Source: an uncultured Solobacterium sp. (GTDB lineage Bacteria; Bacillota_I; Bacilli_A; Erysipelotrichales; Erysipelotrichaceae). Taken from it: a DNA stretch of 29,040 nucleotides. Where the stretch lies: positions 1 to 29,040 of the forward strand of contig URYK01000034.1 of assembly GCA_900552125.1 (NCBI GenBank), in the 5' to 3' direction. Below are positions 10,284-18,083 of this stretch, piece after piece. The notes beneath the pieces are model-generated. The model saw nothing but the letters and a program-made list of their open reading frames with translations. It was not told where the DNA came from and made no database searches. Position 1 is the first letter of the stretch, and every line of letters starts with the position of its first letter. Position numbers and translations under genes: made by a program.

Positions 10284-10598
10284 ATGAAAGTATTATTAGT
10301 TTGTTCTCAAGGTATGTCTAGCGCTATTTGCGCAAAAGCATTACAAGAAGCTGCACAAAAAGATGGAATTGATATGACTGTTTCTGAGTGCAGTACGCAA
10401 GCATTTGCAGAAGAAATTAAGAATGGGTACGCGATTGGATTAGTAGCTCCACAGATTCGTCATCGTTATGATGTATTGAAAGCTCAAGCTACTGAAGCAG
10501 GAGTTCCTTGCGTATTAATTCAGCCACAAGGCTATACGCCATTAGGTGGTGCAAAATTATTGGCTCAGATCAAAGCTGAGTTAGGCGATTTGAAATAA
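10284..10598 (+). CDS. PTS lactose/cellobiose-family EIIB component
   Basis: A 104-residue cytoplasmic phosphotransfer domain. The phosphorylated cysteine is C7 in the P-loop VCSQGMSS, directly after the first beta strand, which marks the lactose/chitobiose IIB class. The rest (VAPQIRHRYDVLKAQA, then a Gly-rich end) fits the flavodoxin-like fold. The ATG follows AAAGGAG. It heads its own transcript with IIC, mupG and the BadF kinase. EIIA for the same system is encoded at 8775, and no other EII genes are in view, so the two parts presumably work together. Confidence 0.95.
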   Translation: MKVLLVCSQGMSSAICAKALQEAAQKDGIDMTVSECSTQAFAEEIKNGYAIGLVAPQIRHRYDVLKAQATEAGVPCVLIQPQGYTPLGGAKLLAQIKAELGDLK

Positions 10599-10626
10599 TA
10601 TATATTGAAAGAGAGGAGAGTAAAAG

Positions 10627-11982
10627 ATGTTTGATAAAATCACTAAATTTATGGATGAGAAATTATCAACACCTATGGCCAAGTTAGCAGAGCAACGCCA
10701 CTTACGTGCAATTCGTGATGGTATTATTGCTACTTTACCATTGATCATCGTTTCATCAATGTTCATGGTTATTGCTTTCTTGCCAAATTCAATGCCACAA
10801 GATTGGGGGATTACACAGTTTATAGCTGAAAATCAGACTAAGATATTGATGCCATATCGTGTTTCTATGTACATTATGACATTATATGCTGTATTTGGTA
10901 TTGGTTATTCACTAGCGCAATCTTATGATTTAGATGGACTTTCAGGAGGAATTCTTTCAGAATTAGCATTCTTATTAACAATTATTCCTTCATCTATACC
11001 AGCTGTAACAGAAGGGATAACAAATTTAGCTGCTTCAAATCAAGAATTAGCTGATTTTCTATCACAAGTACCATCTGGATTTGTATTGCCAATGGGAAAT
11101 TTAGGTTCTGCGGGAATGTTTGTTGGAATTATTGTTTCATTCTTTGCTGTTGAAGTATTCAGATTAACACAGAAGAGTGGATTCAAAATTTCTATGCCAC
11201 CTCAAGTACCACCTTCAGTAGCTAGATCTTTTGAAGCGTTAACTCCAACTGCAATTGTTCTATTAGTTGTAGCAACAATTACAATGTTTATCGGAATTGA
11301 TGTACATTCTATTGTATCTACTATTATTTCACCATTAATCAAGGCTTCAGACTCTTTACCATCTGTAATTCTGATTATCTTCTTAACACAATTCTTCTGG
11401 TCATTTGGTATTCATGGCTGGTCAATCGTAGGTTCATTAGCTCGTCCATTATGGCTAGTATTATTGGAAGAAAATACAACAGCATTTGCTTCTCATGCAG
11501 AAGTTGTTAACATTGCTGCTGAACCATTCTATCAGTGGTTTGTAATGATCGGTGGTTCAGGTGCAACATTAGGATTAGCAATCTTATTTGCTTTCAAATC
11601 ACGTTCAGCATATGGTAAAGCACTAGGAAAAACAGCTTTAATTCCTTCAATCTTTAATATTAATGAACCAATGATTTTTGGGGCTCCTATTGTATTAAAT
11701 CCAATGTTAATTATTCCATTCATTATTGCACCAATCTTAAATGGTTTAATTGCTTGGTTTGCGACATCTATGGGATTCGTTAATCATGTAGTTGCTAGTT
11801 CACCTTGGACACTGCCTGGACCTATTGGGGCATTCCTTGCTTGTGGTAGTGATTGGAGAGCTGCTGTATTAAGTATAGTATTGATTATCTTATCTATTGC
11901 AGTCTACTATCCATTCTTTAGAATGTATGATAACGGACTACACGAAGAAGAATCTCAAGATGAATCAGTAAGTAAGGCTTAA
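10627..11982 (+). CDS. PTS lactose/cellobiose-family EIIC permease
   Basis: The membrane transport domain, 451 residues with about ten hydrophobic segments. Two substrate-site signatures of the ChbC family are visible: GIHGW with H263, and NINEPMIFGAP with E347. These correspond to the His and Glu that hold the sugar at the phosphorylation site in the known diacetylchitobiose permease structure. The family typically carries beta-linked disaccharides and delivers them phosphorylated at C6 of the non-reducing sugar. Here the genes around it point to a MurNAc/GlcNAc disaccharide (inference). GAGAGGAG precedes the ATG. An intercistronic hairpin lies between it and mupG. Confidence 0.95.
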   Translation: MFDKITKFMDEKLSTPMAKLAEQRHLRAIRDGIIATLPLIIVSSMFMVIAFLPNSMPQDWGITQFIAENQTKILMPYRVSMYIMTLYAVFGIGYSLAQSYDLDGLSGGILSELAFLLTIIPSSIPAVTEGITNLAASNQELADFLSQVPSGFVLPMGNLGSAGMFVGIIVSFFAVEVFRLTQKSGFKISMPPQVPPSVARSFEALTPTAIVLLVVATITMFIGIDVHSIVSTIISPLIKASDSLPSVILIIFLTQFFWSFGIHGWSIVGSLARPLWLVLLEENTTAFASHAEVVNIAAEPFYQWFVMIGGSGATLGLAILFAFKSRSAYGKALGKTALIPSIFNINEPMIFGAPIVLNPMLIIPFIIAPILNGLIAWFATSMGFVNHVVASSPWTLPGPIGAFLACGSDWRAAVLSIVLIILSIAVYYPFFRMYDNGLHEEESQDESVSKA

Positions 11983-11990
11983 TTAAATAG

Positions 11991-12021
11991 AAATGCTCTG
12001 TTAGAATATAACAGGGCATTT
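11991..12021 (+). terminator. Hairpin between EIIC and mupG
   Basis: AAATGCTCTGTTA (11991-12003) pairs with TAACAGGGCATTT (12009-12021): 13 positions with one mismatched or wobble step and a 5-nt loop, starting 9 nt after the EIIC stop. The tail is ATTGT rather than a T run, so it may act as a partial terminator or as an RNA-stabilising element that sets permease output above the downstream enzymes. Confidence 0.6.
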
Positions 12022-12040
12022 ATTGTAAGAGGAGGCACAT

Positions 12041-13132
12041 ATGAGAAAATTAGGTATTTCAATATATCCAGAAAAATCAGATAAAGAAACCATTCTATCT
12101 TATATCGACAAAGCTGCAGAACATGGGTTTTCAAGAATCTTTTCTTGCTTATTATCAGTGGAGAAAAGCAAAGAAGAGATAAAACAGGACTTTAAAGAAA
12201 TTAATTTATATGCAAAAGAAAAAGGATTTGAAATTATAGTAGATGTAGCCCCTAGAGTTTTTTCACAACTAGGAATTAGCTATCAGGATTTGTCCTTTTT
12301 TAAAGAAATTGGAGCTGATGGGTTACGATTAGATGTTGGATTTACAGGTAGTGAAGAATCACTTATGACATTCAATCCATATGATTTAAAAATTGAAATC
12401 AACATGAGTAATGATGTAAGTACAATCGATACAATTATGGATTATCAGCCAAATCGCTATAATTTATATGGCTGTCATAATTTTTATCCACATGTACATT
12501 CAGGTTTAGAAATAAATTTCTTTAAGAAATGTACAGAACGATTTAAAAAGTATGGCTTGCATACTGCTGCTTTTGTTACTAGTCAAAATGAGAATACATT
12601 TGGATCATGGCCGGTAACAGAAGGTTTACCAACATTAGAAATGCATAGGAATTTACCAATCGATGTACAAGTTCAGCATTTTATTGCAATGGACTGTGTT
12701 GATGATATAATTATTTCTAATTGTTATCCAACTGATGAAGAATTAGACAGTATCAGCAACATTGATTTATCACTTGTTACATTCCATGTAGATTTAGAAA
12801 ATAATGTTCCTGAAATTGAACAAAAAATATTGTTTGAAGAACTGCATTTTAACCGTGGTGATAAAAATGAAAATATGATTCGTTCTACACAAAGTAGAGT
12901 TAAATATAAAGGACATAATTTTGAATTATTTAATCCAAAAGAAATTATTCAAAGAGGAGGCATTGTAATTGAAAGTAGTGAATATGGGCATTATGCAGGA
13001 GAACTACAGATTGCATTACATGATATGAAAAACTCTGGTATGTCTAATGTAGTTGGACATATTAGAGAAGAAGAATTATTTTTACTAGATTACATTAAAC
13101 CATGGCAGAAATTCCGTTTTCGCAAAGGATAA
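12041..13132 (+). CDS. mupG: 6-phospho-N-acetylmuramidase, MupG/DUF871 family
   Basis: A protein of 363 residues, full length for the DUF871 family: a TIM-barrel N-terminal part (about 1-240, opening RKLGISIYPEK) and a small C-terminal cyclophilin-like domain (about 250-360, with QSRVKYKGH and AGELQIAL). Characterised MupG enzymes of Staphylococcus aureus and Bacillus hydrolyse MurNAc-6P-beta-1,4-GlcNAc in the cytoplasm to MurNAc-6P and GlcNAc during murein turnover. AGAGGAGG precedes the ATG. It lies directly behind a PTS permease and 3 nt before a BadF kinase, with murQ in the same cluster, exactly the partners expected for its two products. No signal peptide is present. Confidence 0.9.
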   Translation: MRKLGISIYPEKSDKETILSYIDKAAEHGFSRIFSCLLSVEKSKEEIKQDFKEINLYAKEKGFEIIVDVAPRVFSQLGISYQDLSFFKEIGADGLRLDVGFTGSEESLMTFNPYDLKIEINMSNDVSTIDTIMDYQPNRYNLYGCHNFYPHVHSGLEINFFKKCTERFKKYGLHTAAFVTSQNENTFGSWPVTEGLPTLEMHRNLPIDVQVQHFIAMDCVDDIIISNCYPTDEELDSISNIDLSLVTFHVDLENNVPEIEQKILFEELHFNRGDKNENMIRSTQSRVKYKGHNFELFNPKEIIQRGGIVIESSEYGHYAGELQIALHDMKNSGMSNVVGHIREEELFLLDYIKPWQKFRFRKG

Positions 13133-13135
13133 TAT

Positions 13136-14047
13136 ATGCGATATTATGTAGGAATTGATGGCGGTGGAACAAAGACAGCTTTTATCTGTTATTCAGAAAA
13201 AAATGAGAGAATTTGTGAATTTACTCTTTCTAGTTGTCATGTTCTACAAGTTGAAGAAGAAAAGGCTATTCAAATATTGGTTAATGGTCTTAAGAAAATA
13301 TGTGTTCATGCCAATGTTAATGGAAATGATGAAGTTTATATTTGTGCAGGATTAGCAGGTTACGGGAAAAATAAGGAAATTAGAAAAAGAATAGAAAAGA
13401 TATGTGAAACAAGCTTCAAAGGATACTCTTATATCATTAAAAATGATGCAGAGGTTGCTCTAGAAGGAGCTTTAGATGGAGAAAACGGAATCTTATTGAT
13501 TGCAGGTACTGGATCTATTGCATTAGCAAAATGTAATGATAAATACTATCGTTGTGGTGGTTGGGGATACCAAATCGGAGATGAAGGGAGTGCATACTGG
13601 ATTGCGAAAAGACTTCTGCAGGAATATTCCATGCAGTGTGATGGACGTAAGCCTAGAACAGCACTTGTATCATACCTTAAGGAAAAATGTAATATCAATG
13701 CTGATTATGATATGATAGCTTATATTTCAAATGTTTTGGAAAATAAGCGAGATAAAATAGCAAATTTAGCAATATATGTATATGAATTGGCTAAACAGGA
13801 AGATTGCGCAGCCATTGCGATATACGAAGAAGCAGCAGAATATTTGTATAAAATGATTTGTGCTTTAAAATCAAATTTTTCAGAAGACATTTTAATAAGT
13901 TATGCTGGTGGAGTATGGAAAGCTGATCGTTATATTTTAGATCCTTTGAAAAAATTATGTGATAAAAAAATTAAAATTATAGATCCTCTTCATGAGCCAA
14001 TGTATGGAGCATATTTAATTGCAAGAAATACATTTGAAGAGAAATAA
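13136..14047 (+). CDS. BadF/BcrA-family murein sugar kinase (MurK-like)
   Basis: An ASKHA-fold kinase of 303 residues. The phosphate-1 loop is GIDGGGTKT (residues 6-14), the catalytic Asp is D104 in KNDAEVALEGA, the phosphate-2 motif is AGTGS (123-127), and GGWGYQIGDEGS (141-152) is the sugar-binding signature of N-acetylhexosamine kinases. MurK of Clostridium acetobutylicum, of the same family, phosphorylates both GlcNAc and MurNAc at C6. Here it would take the GlcNAc freed by MupG, and any free MurNAc, to 6-phosphates. Its start lies 3 nt after mupG and its ribosome binding site is inside that gene, so the two are coupled. GlcNAc versus MurNAc preference cannot be read from sequence. Confidence 0.88.
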   Translation: MRYYVGIDGGGTKTAFICYSEKNERICEFTLSSCHVLQVEEEKAIQILVNGLKKICVHANVNGNDEVYICAGLAGYGKNKEIRKRIEKICETSFKGYSYIIKNDAEVALEGALDGENGILLIAGTGSIALAKCNDKYYRCGGWGYQIGDEGSAYWIAKRLLQEYSMQCDGRKPRTALVSYLKEKCNINADYDMIAYISNVLENKRDKIANLAIYVYELAKQEDCAAIAIYEEAAEYLYKMICALKSNFSEDILISYAGGVWKADRYILDPLKKLCDKKIKIIDPLHEPMYGAYLIARNTFEEK

Positions 14048-14080
14048 ATTGAAAAGTGGTTGTATTCTTAGTTATGTAAA

Positions 14081-14122
14081 AATTAATTTGTTCTTTGCAA
14101 ATTAATTAAATACTGTCATAAT
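14081..14122 (+). promoter_or_regulatory. rpiR-anmK promoter with overlapping inverted repeat
   Basis: The -35 box TTGCAA (14095-14100), a 16-bp spacer and CATAAT (14117-14122) make a plausible promoter. AATTAATTTG (14081-14090) and CAAATTAATT (14098-14107) form a perfect 10-bp inverted repeat with a 7-nt centre that covers the -35 box. This suits autoregulation by the RpiR protein, though its sequence differs from the palindrome at the IIB promoter. Confidence 0.5.
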
Positions 14123-14142
14123 AAAAGGGAGAGGTGACGATT

Positions 14143-14988
14143 GTGAGTTGTATATATAAGATAAAGCAATCATCTTCTTCATTTACAGCCACAGAGAAGC
14201 GCATAGCAGAATATATATTGAATAATAGAGAGCAAGCTTTAGAATTTACAGCTCAGAAGCTAGCAGAAGAAACAGATACTTCAGCTGCTGCATTAATTCG
14301 ATTTGCACAAAAATTGGGTTATATGGGTATTACTGCTATGAAGTTAGACTTAGCAAAAGATGAAGATGAAAGTGATGAATTATTTAATGTTTTGATTGAA
14401 GAAAATGATTCTATAGAATTAATGGTTAAGAAAGTTCAAAAAATATCTGAACGTAATATTCAACAGACATATAAGCTACTTAATATCACCAATTTAAATA
14501 ATGCTATAGATAAAGTAAAACAAGCCAAAAATATTTATTTAATTGGAATTGGTGGAAGTGGAATTGTTTGTATGGATTTTATGCAAAAGCTGACGCGTAT
14601 TAACAGAAATGTTATTTATCATGAGGATTTTGATGTTCTTTTGGCTAGATTAGCTCATATTGATAAAGAAGATATTTTAATAGCTATAAGCTATAGTGGT
14701 GAAACACAGATGGTGAACTTAGCTGTAGATTATGCAAAAGAAAAGTATGTTTCTGTAATAGCAATAACACAATATAATGTAAAAAGCACATTATCAAAAA
14801 ATGCTGATATAAAGCTTTATACACCAATTGAAGAAAAAGAATTACGTTTAGGAGCAATTTCTTCAAGAAACTCTGCATTAGTATTAACGGATTTAATTTA
14901 CTATGGAATAGCAAAAGAAAACTTTAATGAAACTAAATCTGATTTAACAAAAACAAGGAGCTTGATTCATAAATTAAAAAAGAATTAG
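14143..14988 (+). CDS. RpiR/MurR-family transcriptional regulator
   Basis: A sugar-phosphate-responsive regulator of 281 residues. The N-terminal RpiR helix-turn-helix domain covers about 1-75 (FTATEKRIAEYILNN, then TSAAALIRFAQKLGYMG). The C-terminal SIS domain covers about 105-275, with IGIGGSGIV and ISYSGET as sugar-phosphate-binding loops. I place the start at GTG 14143 because GGGAGAGG at 14127-14134 is then well spaced and the protein opens like its family; a GTG at 14134 overlaps that site. E. coli MurR, of the same family, responds to MurNAc-6P. Here the likely effector is MurNAc-6P or GlcNAc-6P and the likely targets are the cluster promoters at 6340, 10219 and 14095, by inference. 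Confidence 0.9.
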   Translation: MSCIYKIKQSSSSFTATEKRIAEYILNNREQALEFTAQKLAEETDTSAAALIRFAQKLGYMGITAMKLDLAKDEDESDELFNVLIEENDSIELMVKKVQKISERNIQQTYKLLNITNLNNAIDKVKQAKNIYLIGIGGSGIVCMDFMQKLTRINRNVIYHEDFDVLLARLAHIDKEDILIAISYSGETQMVNLAVDYAKEKYVSVIAITQYNVKSTLSKNADIKLYTPIEEKELRLGAISSRNSALVLTDLIYYGIAKENFNETKSDLTKTRSLIHKLKKN

Positions 14989-15000
14989 GAGGAAATCATA

Positions 15001-16140
15001 TTGTTAGCAGTTGGTTTAATGTCAGGTACATCTCTTGATGGGATTGATGCTGTTTTATGTGAGATTACAGGATTTGGCTTAAATACAAAGATCGAACAAA
15101 AAAACTTTATTATATACCCTTTACCAGCATCAATTAAAGAAACAATAAAAAGATGCTGTAAAAGCGAAGGAGTTGGAACAGATGTAATATGTTCTTTGAA
15201 CTTTGAATTAGGTGAATTATTTTCTAATGCTGCTCAATTTGTCTGTGCAAAAGCAGGCATAGCTACACAAAATCTAGATTTTATTTCTTGTCATGGACAA
15301 ACAATATACCATATACCAAGAAAAACAAATCAATTTGTCGCCAGTACATTACAGATAGGAGAAAGTGCCGTTATAGCACAAAATTGTGGCTGTACAGTAA
15401 TTTCTAATTTTCGTACTAAAGATATGGCAGCTGGGGGTGAAGGAGCACCATTAGTTCCATATAGCGAGTATATTCTATATAGAAATACAGAACATGCAGT
15501 AGCATTACAAAATATTGGTGGAATTGGAAATGTAACAGTATTGCCAAAAGAATGCCAATTAGATGATGTATATGCTTTTGATACTGGTCCTGGTAACATG
15601 ACAATTGATGAAGCAATGTTGCAGATGTATGGAAAACCATATGATGATGGAGGGAAAATTGCTTCAACTGGTGAAGTGATAAATAAGATGATGAATGAGT
15701 TAAAACAGCATTCATACATTAATATGGACCCTCCTAAAACAACAGGAAGAGAAATGTTTGGACCAGCCTTTGTACACCATTTATTAAAAAAATATTGTGA
15801 AGAAAAACCAAATGATATTATTAAGACTCTAACATGGTTTACTGCGTGGTCAATTGCAGAAAATTATCGTAAATTTATATTGCCAAAAGATAATTTATCT
15901 GAAGTCATATTAGGTGGCGGCGGTGCGCATAATAAAACATTGCAGCAACTAATTCAAAGTGAATTACCAAATATAAGTATATTAACACAAGAAGAAAAAG
16001 GATTTTCTTCAGATGCAAAAGAAGCAATTGCATTTGTTATTTTAGGCAATGAAACTTTACATCATAATCCATCTAATGTTCCACGTGCTACAGGAGCAAA
16101 GCAAAAAGTAATATTAGGGAATATCACTTATCCAAATTAA
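15001..16140 (+). CDS. anmK: Anhydro-N-acetylmuramic acid kinase
   Basis: AnmK opens the 1,6-anhydro ring of anhydro-MurNAc and phosphorylates it to MurNAc-6P, the MurQ substrate. It has 379 residues, normal for the family. Signature blocks are VGLMSGTSLDGIDA (residues 4-17), SCHGQT (96-101), GGEGAPLVP (145-153), NIGGIGNVT (171-179) and FDTGPGN with the catalytic D194. Translation begins at TTG 15001, with AGGAGG at 14987-14992 overlapping the rpiR stop codon. Anhydro sugars come only from lytic transglycosylases, so the cell either owns such enzymes or scavenges murein fragments from other bacteria or phage lysis. Confidence 0.96.
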   Translation: MLAVGLMSGTSLDGIDAVLCEITGFGLNTKIEQKNFIIYPLPASIKETIKRCCKSEGVGTDVICSLNFELGELFSNAAQFVCAKAGIATQNLDFISCHGQTIYHIPRKTNQFVASTLQIGESAVIAQNCGCTVISNFRTKDMAAGGEGAPLVPYSEYILYRNTEHAVALQNIGGIGNVTVLPKECQLDDVYAFDTGPGNMTIDEAMLQMYGKPYDDGGKIASTGEVINKMMNELKQHSYINMDPPKTTGREMFGPAFVHHLLKKYCEEKPNDIIKTLTWFTAWSIAENYRKFILPKDNLSEVILGGGGAHNKTLQQLIQSELPNISILTQEEKGFSSDAKEAIAFVILGNETLHHNPSNVPRATGAKQKVILGNITYPN

Positions 16141-16149
16141 GTTAAGACT

Positions 16150-16182
16150 AAGAACAGGTGTTTCATCTGTTCTTTTCTCTAT
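16150..16182 (+). terminator. Terminator of the murein-sugar cluster
   Basis: AAGAACAGGTG (16150-16160) pairs with CATCTGTTCTT (16164-16174) over 11 positions with one G-U and a 3-nt loop, and is followed by TTCTCTAT. It lies 9 nt after the anmK stop. Confidence 0.85.
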
Positions 16183-16190
16183 ATTAGAAT

Positions 16191-16220
16191 TTGCATTTTA
16201 CATTCAATATGATATATACT
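16191..16220 (+). promoter_or_regulatory. Promoter of the glycosyltransferase gene
   Basis: TTGCAT (16191-16196), an 18-bp spacer and TATACT (16215-16220) fit a housekeeping promoter. It lies between the cluster terminator and the glycosyltransferase ATG, so that gene is transcribed separately from anmK. Confidence 0.6.
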
Positions 16221-16258
16221 ATAACACAGTAAGTAATATCGGATAAGGTAGGGATTTT

Positions 16259-17380
16259 ATGAAAGCATTGATATTATCATGTAGTATTGGTGGAGGTCAT
16301 GATGCTGCAGCGCATGCTGTTGAAAAAGAATTATTAAAAAGAGGCCATCAAGTAATATTTAAAGATACCTATCAGATTGTAAACAAACAAAGCGGAAGCT
16401 TTTTTGAAAAAACATATATAAAAATGGTGCAATACATTCCACCTATATTTGGTATGATATATCATATAGCTGATTCTTATTATCGTTTGCCTTTCCGAAC
16501 TCCAGCATATTGGCTGAATGCAAGGTTTTCAAAGAAAATGATAGCTTATTTAAATGCAGGAAATTTTGACTTTATTGTGATGACACATATGTTTCCTGCT
16601 CAAATCATGTGTAACATTAAACAACAAGGAATAACAATACCTAAATCTATGTATATAACAACTGATTATACTTGTTTACCATTGATGGAAGAATCTGATT
16701 GTGATTTCTATATTATACCTGCAGAAGATCTAGCCAATGAATTTATAAAAAAAGGATTATCTAAAGATAAACTATATCCTTTAGGAATTCCAGTTAGTAA
16801 TGATTTTTATGATTTTATAAGCAAAGAAGAAGCTTGTAAAGCTTTGAGCTTAGATCCTAATAAGAAATATATTTTATTAACCGGTGGAAGTATGGGGGCA
16901 GGAAAAATAAAAATAGCAGTTGAGACAATACTTTCTGAAATCAAACACAACAATGAATATGAATTAATTGTTATATGTGGTAATAATAAAAAGCTGTTAT
17001 CTTCATTAAAAAGTAAATATGATGATTATGAACAGATTTCAATTATATCAAGAACAGATAAAATGCCTATTTACTTAAAAGCCTGTGATATATTTATTAC
17101 CAAACCTGGAGGATTATCTTCTACAGAGGCAGCTGCTGCAGGTATCCCAACAATACATATTTCTCCTATTCCAGGCTGTGAAGAAAGAAATGCAAATTAT
17201 TTCCATAATAAAAATTGGAGTATTTATGTAAAAGACCCTAAAGGTAATTTAAGAGAAGCAGTTCATGTATTAGAAGATAAAGATACAAGAGATGCGATGA
17301 GAATAGCACAAAAAGCTGTTTATAATAAACAGGCAACAGTTAAGATTTGTGATTTAATAGAAAAACAGATTATTTCTTAA
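16259..17380 (+). CDS. UgtP/MGDG-synthase-like glycolipid glycosyltransferase
   Basis: A GT28-type, peripheral membrane glycosyltransferase of 373 residues. The N-terminal MGDG-synthase domain carries the acceptor loop SIGGGHDAAA (residues 9-18) and the membrane-facing stretch around 55-80. The C-terminal UDP-sugar domain shows LLTGGSMGAGKI (about 205-216) and TKPGGLSSTEAAAAGIP (about 282-298). Relatives transfer glucose or galactose to diacylglycerol, giving glycolipids and the anchor of lipoteichoic acid. The MurG-like fold means a MurG mis-annotation is easy, but the N-terminal block is of the MGDG-synthase kind. It has its own promoter and is followed by the VanZ-like gene. The exact sugar donor and number of sugars added are unknown. 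Confidence 0.87.
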   Translation: MKALILSCSIGGGHDAAAHAVEKELLKRGHQVIFKDTYQIVNKQSGSFFEKTYIKMVQYIPPIFGMIYHIADSYYRLPFRTPAYWLNARFSKKMIAYLNAGNFDFIVMTHMFPAQIMCNIKQQGITIPKSMYITTDYTCLPLMEESDCDFYIIPAEDLANEFIKKGLSKDKLYPLGIPVSNDFYDFISKEEACKALSLDPNKKYILLTGGSMGAGKIKIAVETILSEIKHNNEYELIVICGNNKKLLSSLKSKYDDYEQISIISRTDKMPIYLKACDIFITKPGGLSSTEAAAAGIPTIHISPIPGCEERNANYFHNKNWSIYVKDPKGNLREAVHVLEDKDTRDAMRIAQKAVYNKQATVKICDLIEKQIIS

Positions 17381-17406
17381 TATTTTCTTATTTTACCTAA
17401 ACTTAG

Positions 17407-17435
17407 TTGTTTAATAGAATGAATTGTTTTAAAAT
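17407..17435 (+). promoter_or_regulatory. Possible promoter of the VanZ-like gene
   Basis: TTGTTT (17407-17412), a 17-bp spacer and TAAAAT (17430-17435). Transcription would start almost at the ribosome binding site AAGGTGGT (17443-17450), giving a very short leader. The gene may instead be read from the upstream promoter. Confidence 0.4.
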
Positions 17436-17456
17436 TTTCGTTAAGGTGGTGGTACG

Positions 17457-18023
17457 ATGAAAAAGAATAATATGGGAATTCGTATTCTTTGTGCTTTCAT
17501 ATTTCTAGGCTTATGTGGATCAATCATGTATGCTATTTATTCCTTGTCAGCAGAAGATGGAATACAGTCAAATATTAGAAGTGAAATAGTCACAGAAAAA
17601 ATCAAGAATGAGGTACAAAGTAAATTAGAGAATACAGAAGAAGGCATGCAGTTAAGTGAACGGATTCAATATTTTGTAATCATGCATTCACCGTACGGCA
17701 GTGACTGGAATGCAAATATTAGAAAATTAGCTCATTTTTCAATTTATTTTGTGCTAGCATCTGGTGTGTATATTACATTATGGATATTAGGAGTAAATAA
17801 ATTTCTACGCTTTATACTTACCGTTGGAGTTTGTTTCTGCTTTGCCTTTGGAGATGAGTATCATCAAAGCTACACAGGTAGAACTTCATCCATGAGCGAT
17901 GTATATTTAGACACTTTTGGAGCACTTGTTTCTACATGTATATGGACAATCATTTCAATGTTTTTCAGTGGTATTAGAGCTTTAGTAAATTTGGCATATA
18001 AAGATAATAAACAATCTTTATAA
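17457..18023 (+). CDS. VanZ-like membrane protein
   Basis: A 188-residue integral membrane protein. An N-terminal hydrophobic segment (about 9-30) is followed by a charged extracellular-type stretch rich in Glu and Ser (30-75), then further spans at about 92-112, 116-134 and 158-178. Family markers are RKLAHFSIYFVL (about 88-99) and the DEYHQSYTGRTSSMSDVYLDTFGA block (about 131-154) with its Asp-Glu and Gly-Arg residues. The original VanZ raises teicoplanin tolerance by an unclear mechanism. Chromosomal relatives are common and mostly uncharacterised, so a resistance role should not be assumed. Neighbours are a glycolipid synthase and a membrane protease. Confidence 0.85.
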   Translation: MKKNNMGIRILCAFIFLGLCGSIMYAIYSLSAEDGIQSNIRSEIVTEKIKNEVQSKLENTEEGMQLSERIQYFVIMHSPYGSDWNANIRKLAHFSIYFVLASGVYITLWILGVNKFLRFILTVGVCFCFAFGDEYHQSYTGRTSSMSDVYLDTFGALVSTCIWTIISMFFSGIRALVNLAYKDNKQSL

Positions 18024-18030
18024 AAGTAAA

Positions 18031-18059
18031 TTTAAGTTTTATATAGAATGTGGTATACT
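18031..18059 (+). promoter_or_regulatory. Extended -10 promoter of the M50 protease gene
   Basis: TGGTATACT (18051-18059) is a good extended -10, with a weak -35, TTTAAG, at 18031-18036 and a 17-bp spacer. It lies 25 nt before the chosen ATG at 18084. That position argues against the longer reading frame that starts at 18048, because its start would be upstream of the transcription start. Confidence 0.6.
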
Positions 18060-18083
18060 ATCTGTATTCTTGGAGGAATCAAT

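Noticed and set aside
13155..13355. 66-residue frame inside the BadF kinase gene
   Set aside because: Out-of-frame shadow with Met-rich, low-information sequence and no ribosome binding site.
15330..15719. 129-residue minus-strand frame across anmK
   Set aside because: It lies wholly antisense to a clearly recognised enzyme, has no start signal and no family resemblance.
16259..17380. MurG assignment for the glycosyltransferase
   Set aside because: The GT28 fold is shared, but the N-terminal SIGGGHDAAA block and the absence of a mur/div neighbourhood fit the MGDG-synthase/UgtP group better.
17457..18023. Glycopeptide resistance cluster
   Set aside because: A lone VanZ-like gene without vanHAX or vanRS is common in Bacillota and does not indicate resistance.
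18048..18083. Upstream ATG for the M50 protease
   Set aside because: It lies at or before the predicted -10 box and lacks a ribosome binding site, while ATG 18084 has a good GGAGG.
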